NCBI RefSeq assembly: GCF_000518705.1
Contig: NZ_JAEC01000040.1
Location: 1 to 38,068, forward strand
Reading direction: 5' to 3'
Source: Shewanella colwelliana ATCC 39565
GTDB taxonomy: Bacteria; Pseudomonadota; Gammaproteobacteria; Enterobacterales; Shewanellaceae
Length of the DNA: 38,068 nt
Each line of letters starts with the position of its first letter. Within the stretch, counting starts at the first letter, position 1. Shown here one piece after another: positions 17,199 through 25,838 of this stretch. Both the position numbers and the translations under genes were made by a program. Below the pieces are notes generated by a model, which was given only the letters and a program-made list of their open reading frames with translations, made no database searches and had not been told where the DNA came from.

Positions 17199-19058
17199 TT
17201 AAAACACGCTGTTATGCTTGATCCTACCACTGTGTAAGGTCTCATCGTTTTGTATCGTCGAATCGGTTCGCTCTTGAGAGTAATCACCTCGTTGATAGAG
17301 CAAGATTAACGTGTCATCTAGCTCGATATCAAATAGCATACAAATTTCTGCCATATCTTCGATGTCCATCGCACGCTTGTAGGCGTCCATTTGACCTGAC
17401 AAATTGTAAATACTAAAGATACTGGCCATCACTCGTTTATCTTCGGTTTTCTCACCACCTCCAGGATTAACAATGCGGTTAAATTCGACTAATTCACCAT
17501 TATTTAAGCGCTGAGTAAAATGTTGTGCCCTAGATTTAGCACAACTAGGTGTGTAGTCATTATAAGTGACACCATTAACCCATTGAGCCTTAATCCAGTT
17601 TTGATGATTACCTCGTAATGCGCGACCTTTTTTGCGAAATGGGCCATCATTATCGAGAAGTTCTTGCCGAATAAGCTGAATGGCGCTTAGTAATTCAGGG
17701 TCTGTAGTCAATGCGCTATAATTGAAGTCTGAATCAGTAAGCTTACCAGGTACGACAATGTAACCTTTGGTTAAATATATTTTTGAGTCATCAAGCTTTC
17801 TGATCACTTTAGTGTTTACTGTTGGTGCAACAACAGTGCCTCTGTCGAATCCTCGGACATCATACTTAGTACAAATTTGTTCAAATACGTCCAGAAGTCC
17901 TTCAAACTCTTTGTCCTTATCTCGGGACTCTAAATGCGCTAATAACTCACTGTATGCTCGAACCGCATCTAGATTGGTATAGTGTTTTGCCTGTCTATTT
18001 TGATGATAGCCACATGCTCGACCAATGTTGGCCTGGACCACTGCTGCAATGTTGGCAATACTGCTATCCCACGTATTGATTAATGTCTCTTTCATTTCCT
18101 GACCAAAATTAACACCTGCACGAAATCCTGCGACAGTTATAGCAATCATTTTTTCATCAAATAGACTCGCCGTTTCAAACTCTCTTTTTAAATCATCAAT
18201 GGAGCAGAGTTCATGATCCTCAATACCGACTAACTTTTGGCCAACTATGTGAATTTGGTCTTCATCAATACCATTTTCGAGTAAGATCTGTTTTGCCAAC
18301 CTTGCTTGGCTACTTGGTACTCTTACGAGAGACCAACCAGTACCAACATGTTCTTTAAATTGCCTAATAAAGCGCTTTCTCATCAGCGATTCTTCACAGA
18401 AATCTCGGTGATTTTCATCAAGTTTAATAATCTGGTTGAAGCGGTGCATTTGGCGAATTCCATGATATTCGCTGCTGGTTTTATGGAATACTAGGGAGGT
18501 ATTGAAGTTGTGGCGCAGTATCGAGTCTGCACCCGCAGCATAAAGAGCGCTGAATGGTGTTGCGGAAACAAAAGCAACTCGGCAATGAATATTATCCATT
18601 TCTAAGTAGCTGAACACTTTATCATAACGAACACTGTCGCTACTTGAACCGTAGTGGCATTCATCAATGATAATAAGTTGTGGTTGATGATGTTTAAAAT
18701 CCACTTTTAAGGCTGTTTCGAAGTTTGTAAAGTTGCTTACAACGACATTTTTACATGGTGCCAAATCTTTTTTAGCTTGTTCTTGCAGGGCTAAATCTGC
18801 CATGGTGATTAGGTAAAGTGTATCTTTTAACTTTTTTCTATCGCTAATGAAATCATCAGAAAGTGATAGTCGTTGTAACCCAGCTAACGCTAAAGCAATC
18901 CCTGACTTACCTGATTGCATCTCTGCGGCAATGACAACCGCTCTTGAGCCCGTATTGAATTTAGAGAATGTATTATGAGCGGCATCTCGTTGATGTTCAA
19001 ATGTATGTTCCTGAATTGTTTGTTCAACATAGTGCCGATGCTTTTGCGTCATTGTCAT
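17199..19058 (-). CDS. SF2 helicase-like ATPase, paralogue 1
   Basis: A 619-residue DEAD/H-type ATPase. Motif I is AEMQSGKSG (45-53), motif II DECH (132-135), motif III SATPF (165-169), and a motif V/VI region has ITVAGFRAGVNF and QANIGRACGYH (about 307-352). A long C-terminal region (LRGNHQNWIKAQW, LVEFNRIVNPGGGEKTEDK) is shared with the neighbour but with no family I can name. It is one of two tandem copies (44 bp apart), transcribed toward the BREX operon, its stop 64 bp from that of the SEC-C gene. The start could be ATG 19058 or the ATG two codons later, which has AAGAG at better spacing. A helicase or translocase role in defence is inferred from context only. No nuclease domain is recognised. 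Confidence 0.8.
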   Translation of the reverse strand: MTMTQKHRHYVEQTIQEHTFEHQRDAAHNTFSKFNTGSRAVVIAAEMQSGKSGIALALAGLQRLSLSDDFISDRKKLKDTLYLITMADLALQEQAKKDLAPCKNVVVSNFTNFETALKVDFKHHQPQLIIIDECHYGSSSDSVRYDKVFSYLEMDNIHCRVAFVSATPFSALYAAGADSILRHNFNTSLVFHKTSSEYHGIRQMHRFNQIIKLDENHRDFCEESLMRKRFIRQFKEHVGTGWSLVRVPSSQARLAKQILLENGIDEDQIHIVGQKLVGIEDHELCSIDDLKREFETASLFDEKMIAITVAGFRAGVNFGQEMKETLINTWDSSIANIAAVVQANIGRACGYHQNRQAKHYTNLDAVRAYSELLAHLESRDKDKEFEGLLDVFEQICTKYDVRGFDRGTVVAPTVNTKVIRKLDDSKIYLTKGYIVVPGKLTDSDFNYSALTTDPELLSAIQLIRQELLDNDGPFRKKGRALRGNHQNWIKAQWVNGVTYNDYTPSCAKSRAQHFTQRLNNGELVEFNRIVNPGGGEKTEDKRVMASIFSIYNLSGQMDAYKRAMDIEDMAEICMLFDIELDDTLILLYQRGDYSQERTDSTIQNDETLHSGRIKHNSVF

Positions 19059-19102
19059 TACTCTTAAATCTGGTCGGGGGAAGAGCTCCGCCCCCTTTAT
19101 AT

Positions 19103-21100
19103 TTAGTAGGTCAGTTTAGCGGTATCAGAGAAATGAGATTCATCACTGAGTTCGCCTGATTTTGCAGGTAATTGATTGTGTTCTTTTTTGAGCAGTGAAC
19201 GTTCGAGATCATATTCACCACGTTTATAAAGAACGAACATGGTGTCATCTCGTTCAATACCGAAGTGATCGCACATCTCCCACACATCTTCGGTAGTCAT
19301 GATTTTTTTATCTACCTGCCTACGGGATATGTTGTAGACGCTAAATATAGAGGCGGTAATGAGTTTATTTTCTGACAATTCGCCAGAACCAGGTGCCACC
19401 ACACGATTGAATTCAAGATATTCACCTTGATCAAGCATTTGCGTGTACATAATGGTTTTCTCTTTTTGTGTGCCATCTACTCGAGCTTTTTCTGGATTGT
19501 TGTAACTGTCACCATTGATCCAATGTGCCTTGATCCAGTTTTTGGTTTTGCCCCGCATTGCTCTATTGCCTTTCACGCTAGGCGCACCTTTAGCTGTAAA
19601 TTCATTTCTTATCAGATCAATAGCTTGTAATAGATGTTTGTCACTAGTGTATTGACTAAAATCTGAATCATGGTCTAGTAACTTTGCGGGTACAGCTATG
19701 TAATTATTTACCTTGTAAGTTTCAACATCACCAATAGGTCTACGACGCTTGTATTTTATGGTAAGGCCTACATCGAGACCATTTACCTGGTACTCCTGAC
19801 AAACGTCTTCAAAGAATTCTTTTAAGCCATCGAAGTCGGAGGCTGCAGATTCAGAACATGTTTTTTCAAGATGGTCTAAAATTGCAGCATAAGCTTCAGC
19901 GGCATTAATATTGGTATAGTGCATAGATGAGTTATTACCGTGATAACCACAGGCTCGTCCTATATTTGCTTGTACCACCGCAGCCACACTAGCAACTGTG
20001 CTGTCCCAGGTAGAGATAAGGTTATTTTTCATCATGGCACCAAAATTAATACCAGCTCTTGCTCCAGCTACAGTTATGGCGATTAGTTTATCTCCAAATA
20101 ACTGTGCATCATCAAACTCTTTTTTAAAACGTTCAATACTGCAATGTTCGTCCTCGGGCACACCACTAAGTGAGTTTCCTAAAATATAAATCGAATTCTC
20201 TTCCAGGCCTTGTGAGATGAGAAATTCCTTCGCATTCATTGCACTGCCTGCAGGAACTCGAACTAACGACCAACCAACACCTTGATGATCTTTAAACTGG
20301 TTAATAAAAGCATCACGTTCAGCTGAAGGATAAAGAAAGTTTCTGCTATCACCTTCTAAACTTTTAACCTTGTCATTGTGAAGCATTTCTCTCACGCCAT
20401 AATACTCTTCACTTGTCTTGTGGAAAACTAAGCGAGTGTTGAAGTCTCGGCGGAGTATAGAGTCTTTTAGTGCCTTTTCAGCGATATCATTAGCTTCGTT
20501 GAATAATTCGTTGTCTTGTTTCGACTCTGCTTCGGCTTGCAACTCCAACGCTTCCTCATATTCTGTTTCTGCGCCATATAGAGCACCAAATGGAGTTGCT
20601 GAAATGAAGACCACTTTGCAAGAGTCATTTTCCTGCTCTAAGTAATCGAATATTTTGCTATATCGAACTGCTGAAACATTCGAACCGTAATGGCATTCGT
20701 CAATGATAATGAGTTTAGGGGGATTACCTTTGAATTCGTTCTCAAGTGCTTTTTCAAAATTAACAAAGTTGCTAACGATTACGTTTTTGGCAAGAACTAA
20801 GTCATCTTCAGCTTGTTCTTTTAGCGCTGTATCAGGCATTGTTACTAGATAGAGTGTATCTTTAAGATGTCTTCTCTCACAGATGTCGTTATCACTGAGA
20901 CTTAAGCGTTGCTGGCAGCATAAAGCTAGAGCAATGCCTGATTTCCCCGCTTGCATCTCCGCAGCAGTGACCACAGCTCTAACATTTCCCGTAAGAGCAG
21001 AAAATGTTTTTGTTGCCGCATCGACCTGATGGGCATGTAAAGCATCACCCTCAAGAATATCGGTGACAAGTTGGCGGTGTTTTTGAGCTTGTTCAATCAT
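19103..21100 (-). CDS. SF2 helicase-like ATPase, paralogue 2 (with acidic helical insert)
   Basis: A 665-residue paralogue of the downstream gene, alignable over the whole length: AEMQAGKSG (47-55), IIIDECHYGS (131-140), ISATPF (166-171), ITVAGARAGINF, QANIGRACGYH, and LEFNRVVAPGSGE near the C-terminus. Directly after motif III it has about 35 extra residues (roughly 178-213), rich in Glu, Ala and Asp and likely to form a charged helix; paralogue 1 lacks them. It is first in the two-gene minus-strand unit, with about 350 bp upstream. All ATPase motifs look intact in both copies, so both should be active; they could act as a heteromer. The biochemical target is unknown. Confidence 0.8.
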   Translation of the reverse strand: MIEQAQKHRQLVTDILEGDALHAHQVDAATKTFSALTGNVRAVVTAAEMQAGKSGIALALCCQQRLSLSDNDICERRHLKDTLYLVTMPDTALKEQAEDDLVLAKNVIVSNFVNFEKALENEFKGNPPKLIIIDECHYGSNVSAVRYSKIFDYLEQENDSCKVVFISATPFGALYGAETEYEEALELQAEAESKQDNELFNEANDIAEKALKDSILRRDFNTRLVFHKTSEEYYGVREMLHNDKVKSLEGDSRNFLYPSAERDAFINQFKDHQGVGWSLVRVPAGSAMNAKEFLISQGLEENSIYILGNSLSGVPEDEHCSIERFKKEFDDAQLFGDKLIAITVAGARAGINFGAMMKNNLISTWDSTVASVAAVVQANIGRACGYHGNNSSMHYTNINAAEAYAAILDHLEKTCSESAASDFDGLKEFFEDVCQEYQVNGLDVGLTIKYKRRRPIGDVETYKVNNYIAVPAKLLDHDSDFSQYTSDKHLLQAIDLIRNEFTAKGAPSVKGNRAMRGKTKNWIKAHWINGDSYNNPEKARVDGTQKEKTIMYTQMLDQGEYLEFNRVVAPGSGELSENKLITASIFSVYNISRRQVDKKIMTTEDVWEMCDHFGIERDDTMFVLYKRGEYDLERSLLKKEHNQLPAKSGELSDESHFSDTAKLTY

Positions 21101-21132
21101 TGCTTTATGCCTTCCCTGGGAATAATAGAATA

Positions 21133-21163
21133 TTTATACAAGATTCTAACCGATAAGTCTCAA
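21133..21163 (-). promoter_or_regulatory. Possible sigma70 promoter of the helicase pair
   Basis: On the minus strand TTGAGA (21158-21163) is followed by TATAAA (21133-21138) with a 19-bp spacer, longer than the ideal 17. It lies 33-63 bp upstream of the first helicase start. It is the best candidate in this gap but a weak call. Confidence 0.3.
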
Positions 21164-21280
21164 TATAAAGATGATAATCATTAGTTTCGATACGAATGCT
21201 AGATTGAAAAATCTTGATTGTGAAGTGGTACTTGTTAGCTACAATTTTTGACTTAATTTTAAGTGTTTATACGGTACCAC

Positions 21281-21303
21281 CAGGAGCCATCATTGCTCCT
21301 TGG
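21281..21303. other. Small hairpin in the 350-bp gap between the helicase pair and the VWA gene
   Basis: AGGAGC (21282-21287) pairs with GCTCCT (21295-21300) around CATCATT. No T run follows on either strand. The gap 21101-21451 otherwise holds AT-rich DNA, a 9-G run at 21397-21405 and the hairpin at the end of the VWA gene. I see no gene in it. Confidence 0.35.
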
Positions 21304-21405
21304 TCGTATTTGAACATTTCCGGTGCTATGTGATTTGCCATTGGCTAGGTGAACGGTACGCTAAGTAGCTGAATAGATCCTTAGCAATATGGGATAGGGG
21401 GGGGG

Positions 21406-21447
21406 AAGGCCGAACCGCTTTTCTTCGTGAAGAATCGTTCAGCCTTT
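21406..21447 (-). terminator. Hairpin after the VIT-VWA gene
   Basis: Ten-base arms AAGGCCGAAC and GTTCAGCCTT (plus-strand view) pair with a single G-U wobble in minus-strand RNA. An inner TTCTTC/GAAGAA stem sits inside. The hairpin begins within 5 nt of the VWA stop codon. The minus transcript runs into a C tract, not U, and the T-rich flank lies on the other side, so intrinsic termination is plausible but not canonical. Confidence 0.5.
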
Positions 21448-21451
21448 ATTT

Positions 21452-23704
21452 TTAGATCGTCTGGGGAGCCAGTTCTTGTTTCATTGCTTCTTTAACGGTA
21501 TTTATCAGGTCTGCACTGACATCAAGCTCTTTGCATAACACTCTAATCAGGCGAATGACATGTCGGCTAAACTGGTTGTCAGGATTAAACTCGTTATAAA
21601 GGCTTAACCAAGCTGCCACCAACTTCTGCTCGTGATAGCCTGTATGTTCCAGCTGGTAGAGTATTTCAATTATTGTTTCTTTCTCACCTAACTCTTCAAT
21701 ATCGTAGATATCAAACTCACTCATGCCCATGTCGTTATTGGGAGTGAACTCACTGTTGAGTGACTCAGCTAATGAGTGATGATTTTTTGCTTGAAGGCGA
21801 GTCAAGTTATGCACTTTTATTGGTGTGTCATCAAATTGTTGTCGCAAGAATGCCGGAATAGCTAAGCAGTCTAAATCTGGCATAGACTCTGATGAATACG
21901 TGGGCACACCTTGGCATACCACACCGCTACTTTCACCTATGACGCTGCCTAAACCGCTCTGGCCAGCAGGTATTTGGTGAGGAATTTGTTGAAGTTGTGG
22001 TATCGGAAGTTGGCCGCTATTATCATTTACTTTTACTAGAATATAGCTGGTGTGCTTGGTGAGTAATTGATACTTTTCAGCTAATGCTGTTGCTTCATTC
22101 GTATCTAGGCCCATTAACCGTTCATGGGCTGCAAGCCTCGCTATTAAACCGTTGTCATTTTGTTTGTGAGTTAGAGTGATAGTGGCGCCATAGATTTCAT
22201 TCTCATTCTTGGCTTCATTAAACTCACCTTCAAAGTAAAAATCTGCCGTTGCCGGTGGATACCCTTCATAGTGACTTAACAGATTTACGGTATCGCCCAA
22301 AAATATTGTGCTTTTATGAGTAGGTAATGGGTCAAAACAAAGTGGTGCGGAATACTTGTCACTAAGGCAGAGTTGAGGATTGTGAATTCTGGTCTGCTTG
22401 ATACGTTTAAAGTGTTGCAATATTCGCTTGTTCATCTGTTCGTTTGGTGTAACGAATTCACTCGCTCCCCCTGTTACTTTGGCAAGCTTAGATAAAAATG
22501 CTTCACTCACTGCACAGCCAACCCCAACCACAAAGTGACGGTGTTCAGAACGTTCTGCATTAGCGATTAATGCATCTTCATCCCACGTCTGGCCGTCTGT
22601 GATCAGTAGTAAATCAGTTGGTAAGTGAGGTAATGTTTTTGAATGATAAGCGGCACTTAATGCTGATTGCATTTCTGTACCACCAAGATTTGCAGCAAGT
22701 ACATTTAGCTTCTGTTTAGCGATACTAATATTAGTTTTATCTGCGATGACCGACTCATTAAAGAGTTGCTGGTGGTTAGATCCAAATAAAATGATATTGA
22801 AGTAATCTTGGGCGTTTAACAAATTGATTATCTGAAGTAGTGCAATACGCGCTTGTTCTATTGAGTCGCCGGCCATCGAGCCCGAACAATCGACAACAAT
22901 TTTAATGCAGCGAGCTTGGTACTTGATGGCTGGGTTTTGCGATGAGTCTAGCTCTGGAATAAATGACGTTAACGCAACTGTGCTTTCACCATCGTTCGCC
23001 CAATAACCTTCTCCGATATATCCCTTTGGCTTATCAATTTCTAAAATGAAATCACGATCCATAGGCTGAGGGTGTTTAAGGCTTATCCTCATTGTTTGAT
23101 CTGTTACTTGATATGCCAAGTTATGTGTTGGGCTATTGATAGCCGCTCCTGCAAGCAAGCCTTCGACAGTGATCGAGAAATTTAAATTATACGATGCTGA
23201 CAATGACTGTTGAGGTACTTGATGCCCAGCAATATTGCTCTTTTGTGGCTCACCATACTTAGGAGCGATAGTCGTAGGAAGGTAAAAACGAAGGCTATCA
23301 CCTTGCCAGTGATGCAGCTGAGCGTAGCGGATTGAGATAACCGCTTCTTGCTCAGCTAATAGATTACCCAAATTAATACAGTATAGGCCATCGGCTATTT
23401 TACTGAGTAGCACAGCGGTATCGCCACTAACAATCGCGTCTTCGTAATCTTCTTCTGCGGCCTTATTTGCTTTTACATGTCCTTGAAGCGCCTCACCATT
23501 TAATTCGACTTCTAATGAGGTTAATACAGCGTCAATGGGAAGGGGGAACGTGTAAACAGTTTCAATATTGTTTGATGAGTTATTTTTATATTGTTGCTTA
23601 ATCTCGACTTCAGAAAGCACACCAGTAAGTGTTGCCGTTATATCGACAGACTTAAGCGCTACTTGCTCACCTGACAACGACGTTAACCCTATTTCACTGT
23701 TCAT
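21452..23704 (-). CDS. VIT domain and von Willebrand factor A domain protein
   Basis: A 750-residue protein. The N-terminal VIT domain (about 1-130) shows LSEVEIKQQYKN, ETVYTFPLPIDA and NKAAEEDYEDA. The VWA domain (about 266-440) has an intact MIDAS: VDCSGSMAGDS with Asp 272, Ser 274 and Ser 276, then GGTEMQSAL and LLLITDGQTWDED. The C-terminal 300 residues are less conserved. No signal peptide or membrane helix is seen, so it should be cytoplasmic and is not an obvious secreted inter-alpha-trypsin-inhibitor-like protein. The start has AAGGAAG at good spacing and overlaps the preceding regulator's stop by 4 nt (ATGA), a translationally coupled pair. VWA proteins usually mediate metal-dependent protein contacts; the partner here is unknown. 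No MoxR-type AAA partner lies nearby. Confidence 0.88.
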   Translation of the reverse strand: MNSEIGLTSLSGEQVALKSVDITATLTGVLSEVEIKQQYKNNSSNNIETVYTFPLPIDAVLTSLEVELNGEALQGHVKANKAAEEDYEDAIVSGDTAVLLSKIADGLYCINLGNLLAEQEAVISIRYAQLHHWQGDSLRFYLPTTIAPKYGEPQKSNIAGHQVPQQSLSASYNLNFSITVEGLLAGAAINSPTHNLAYQVTDQTMRISLKHPQPMDRDFILEIDKPKGYIGEGYWANDGESTVALTSFIPELDSSQNPAIKYQARCIKIVVDCSGSMAGDSIEQARIALLQIINLLNAQDYFNIILFGSNHQQLFNESVIADKTNISIAKQKLNVLAANLGGTEMQSALSAAYHSKTLPHLPTDLLLITDGQTWDEDALIANAERSEHRHFVVGVGCAVSEAFLSKLAKVTGGASEFVTPNEQMNKRILQHFKRIKQTRIHNPQLCLSDKYSAPLCFDPLPTHKSTIFLGDTVNLLSHYEGYPPATADFYFEGEFNEAKNENEIYGATITLTHKQNDNGLIARLAAHERLMGLDTNEATALAEKYQLLTKHTSYILVKVNDNSGQLPIPQLQQIPHQIPAGQSGLGSVIGESSGVVCQGVPTYSSESMPDLDCLAIPAFLRQQFDDTPIKVHNLTRLQAKNHHSLAESLNSEFTPNNDMGMSEFDIYDIEELGEKETIIEILYQLEHTGYHEQKLVAAWLSLYNEFNPDNQFSRHVIRLIRVLCKELDVSADLINTVKEAMKQELAPQTI

Positions 23705-24129
23705 TTATCTTCCTTATCGCTTAATGCAATGCGTTGGTACAACGAGATTATTTCGAGTGTTAATTGTTTAGCTTGTTCAGGTGTTAGGCCTGCCTTACTT
23801 GGATTCAAGGTGAGTGATATGCCTTCATCAATGTGTATATGGCTGCAAACTTCAATATCACCAGGTTGAGCACGTTTAAGTGGCGGCAAAGGTTTTGTGC
23901 TGCTTTCATCAAATAGCAGCTCACTGATGCGCTCAAGTGACAACCCGGCATCTTGCCATTTCTTAATTTCTAGCAATCGCTCTATGTGTTCTTGAGTATA
24001 AAAAGCACCTCGACCACTGCCTTCTGGAGCAGGCATTAGAGACTTCTGTATGTAGAAGCGCACTGTGCGAGGTGTTAGCTCAACCAGTTGGCAAAGATCA
24101 TTTAAGGAATAGCGATTAATTTTTTTCAT
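23701..24129 (-). CDS. MerR-family transcriptional regulator
   Basis: 142 residues. The N-terminal winged helix-turn-helix is clear: YSLNDLCQLVELTPRTVRFY then GRGAFYTQEHIERLLEIKKWQDAGLSLERISELL. The C-terminal half is short and Cys-poor (a single Cys in EVCSHIHID), so it does not look like a metal or redox sensor with a Cys pair. It is coupled by a 4-nt overlap to the VIT-VWA gene and is probably its dedicated regulator, and of itself. A TTGATC-N17-TAGTAT promoter sits just before the ATG, and no ribosome binding site is visible, so the mRNA may be leaderless. Confidence 0.88.
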   Translation of the reverse strand: MKKINRYSLNDLCQLVELTPRTVRFYIQKSLMPAPEGSGRGAFYTQEHIERLLEIKKWQDAGLSLERISELLFDESSTKPLPPLKRAQPGDIEVCSHIHIDEGISLTLNPSKAGLTPEQAKQLTLEIISLYQRIALSDKEDK

Positions 24130-24136
24130 GACATCA

Positions 24137-24165
24137 ATACTAGACAGTGTTAGTGTTTAGATCAA
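24137..24165 (-). promoter_or_regulatory. Predicted promoter of the merR-VWA operon
   Basis: On the minus strand, TTGATC (24160-24165) and TAGTAT (24137-24142) are separated by 17 bp. The expected transcription start falls at about the ATG (24129), implying a leaderless message. A 5-bp dyad, ACAGT...ACTGT, spans the promoter and could be the MerR operator. Confidence 0.4.
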
Positions 24166-24256
24166 CTGTTAAGTTAAAACTAATCACCCACGTAGCAAAT
24201 ATTTGAGAAAATGAGCTTGGTATTGGCTAATCATAAATTCGTTCATCTCCCGATAT

Positions 24257-24292
24257 GGCGGTTGCTGGAAGCAGTAACCACCTCAAAAGAGG
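24257..24292 (+). promoter_or_regulatory. 5' leader with two stem-loops, one covering the ribosome binding site
   Basis: GGCGGTTGCTG (24257-24267) and CAGTAACCACC (24272-24282) form an 11-position stem with one C-A mismatch and one G-U pair around a GAAG loop. It is followed by CCTC-AAAA-GAGG (24281-24292), which ties up the GAGG of the ribosome binding site for the gene at 24302. The two stems share a CC and so may be alternatives, as in a translational switch. This is inference from pairing only. Confidence 0.45.
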
Positions 24293-24301
24293 AGAAAGAA
24301 A

Positions 24302-24577
24302 ATGAAATACAAACGCTCGCTGAGAAGGCATCACTACGACCGTAAGAAGCTAAAAGTTGCTAATTGTCATTACTTTGGTCACTCAAAGGTGAAATGGAAT
24401 TTAGAGCTGAACTTGAAATTAGGTCTTTATGCCAATACCCCTAAAGCTTGGTCTTGTAGTTGTTGCTCAAGTCCGCGGAAAAATAAAAACCTTAAATTAA
24501 AGGATAGGTTGTCTGTGCAGGAAAAAATTAGTTGTATTGAGCTAAAAGAGTATATTTTTATTGACTATACTTATTAG
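24302..24577 (+). CDS. Small basic protein with a clustered-Cys motif
   Basis: 91 residues with a very strong ribosome binding site (GAGGAG, about 8 bases before the ATG). The N-terminus is rich in Arg, His and Lys (KRSLRRHHYDRKKLK). Residues 46-60 read NTPKAWSCSCCSSPRK, with Cys 52, 54 and 55, then SVQEK. This recalls a family of short conserved proteins of the form RRHH...NTPKPCSC..C.NPRK...QEK, which I know only as uncharacterised and possibly zinc- or nucleic-acid-binding. The spacing of Cys differs here and the C-terminus is AT-rich, so the tail may have drifted. It stands alone between the divergent merR operon and the HEPN gene. Confidence 0.6.
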   Translation: MKYKRSLRRHHYDRKKLKVANCHYFGHSKVKWNLELNLKLGLYANTPKAWSCSCCSSPRKNKNLKLKDRLSVQEKISCIELKEYIFIDYTY

Positions 24578-24739
24578 CATTTTAAATGCAGGAACCCACA
24601 ATAGCGTTATTTTAAACTGAAAAATGAAGGGTGTGATCGTTGAGGTGTTTTATATAGCTGGAATAGTGCTAGGTTAGTGCTGCTGTTCAACGTTAATGCT
24701 GCATTGTATTGCGGTTCAAATTGAAAATGTGAGGTAGAA

Positions 24740-25390
24740 ATGGATTTTGACTCTTTGAAAGCCAAACAACGTGAAATAAGGGGCCGTTTTCCTGAAGGTT
24801 TAGCTTTGCGAGTTCATCGCTCGTTGAGTTGGTTGGCTAAGTCTGAACAGTGTATGGATGACAAGGATAGTCAGTTTATCTTTCTATGGATAGCCTTCAA
24901 TGCTGCTTATGCGCAAGATACTGAAGTTTTGAGGCATACGGAGTCTGAGGCCTTTGCTAAGTTTATGTCTAAGCTTGTGGAGTTAGACAAAAATAATCAC
25001 CTTTATTCTCTAGCTTGGTCAGAGTTTTCTTCATGCATTCGAGTTTTATTAGACAACAAGTATGTGTTCCAACCTTTTTGGGACTTCCACAATGGGAAGT
25101 TGAATGAAGAAGAGTGGATAATACGTTTTGCTGATGCAAAAGTAAGAGCAAATACAGCGCTTTCAACTAGGCGAACTGATTCGCTAAATACGCTAATTCT
25201 GCAGCGTTTATATACTTTGAGAAATCAATTGATCCATGGTGGAGCAACTTGGAATAGCTCTGCTAATCGCGATCAAATTCGAGATGGCGTGGCATTTCTA
25301 TCGAAGCTAGTGCCTATTATTATTAACATTATGATGGATAACTCCCATGAGCTGTGGGGGGATGCTAATTATCCTGTTATCAAAGATTAA
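24740..25390 (+). CDS. HEPN-domain protein, putative RNase
   Basis: 216 residues, all helical in character. The C-terminal part has LQRLYTLRNQLIHGGATW, with Arg 161 and His 166 forming the R-x4-H motif of catalytic HEPN ribonucleases. Upstream FLWIAFNAAYAQ is typical of a HEPN-like subfamily often found in defence islands. GAGG five bases before the ATG supports the start. No MNT nucleotidyltransferase antitoxin is beside it; the next gene (25492) is a small unknown 102 bp downstream. RNA cleavage during phage infection is a family-based inference. Confidence 0.75.
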   Translation: MDFDSLKAKQREIRGRFPEGLALRVHRSLSWLAKSEQCMDDKDSQFIFLWIAFNAAYAQDTEVLRHTESEAFAKFMSKLVELDKNNHLYSLAWSEFSSCIRVLLDNKYVFQPFWDFHNGKLNEEEWIIRFADAKVRANTALSTRRTDSLNTLILQRLYTLRNQLIHGGATWNSSANRDQIRDGVAFLSKLVPIIINIMMDNSHELWGDANYPVIKD

Positions 25391-25491
25391 TGTTATTGAT
25401 TTTAGTCGTCTATAATCTTAATCAGTAACAGCATGGGCAGTGAAATTTTTGTACCTATGGTCAGAAGCTAGTTCAATAAAAGGAATTTATT

Positions 25492-25821
25492 ATGGCAGAA
25501 TTACAATTTTATAAGCTCACCAAGACTCCTAGTGGGAGAGAGCTTTGGACATACATGGCTGCGGTTCTCGAAGCAACTGGTATGGATAAAGGAAAGGTCT
25601 ATCCTTTGAAAAAGTTCCTTGGGAATTTCAAGACACACCTTGATAACGGCAGAGTTTTGCGTGTTGATAAAGGCTATCAGTTGACTCCAATAGGTATTGA
25701 TTATTTTCAAGATCGATACAGCGCGAATAGCCGCCAGCATATTGAAAGGTCTGAGGTTGAGAGCATGCTAAAAGGTATTAAAACTGGACTCGGTTCTGGG
25801 GACTGGGAACCTTTAAAATAA
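25492..25821 (+). CDS. Small protein of unknown function
   Basis: 109 residues, with AAGGA at 7-8 bases before the ATG. I do not recognise the family. The sequence (WTYMAAVLEATGMDKGKVYPLKKFLGNF, then VLRVDKGYQLTPIGIDYF) reads like a small winged-helix or replication-initiator-like fold: helices, then a short beta hairpin. No Cys and no transmembrane segment. It follows the HEPN gene on the same strand and precedes a convergent terminator. It could be a partner or neutraliser of the HEPN protein, but nothing in the sequence proves that. Confidence 0.6.
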   Translation: MAELQFYKLTKTPSGRELWTYMAAVLEATGMDKGKVYPLKKFLGNFKTHLDNGRVLRVDKGYQLTPIGIDYFQDRYSANSRQHIERSEVESMLKGIKTGLGSGDWEPLK

Positions 25822-25838
25822 ACTAGTAGTCAATAAAT

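Noticed and set aside
17767..20645. Plus-strand open frames inside the two helicase genes
   Set aside because: They are antisense shadows of strongly conserved minus-strand coding sequence.
21397..21405. Run of nine G as a phase-variable switch
   Set aside because: It lies between genes, outside any coding frame or clear promoter spacer, so slippage would have no evident effect.
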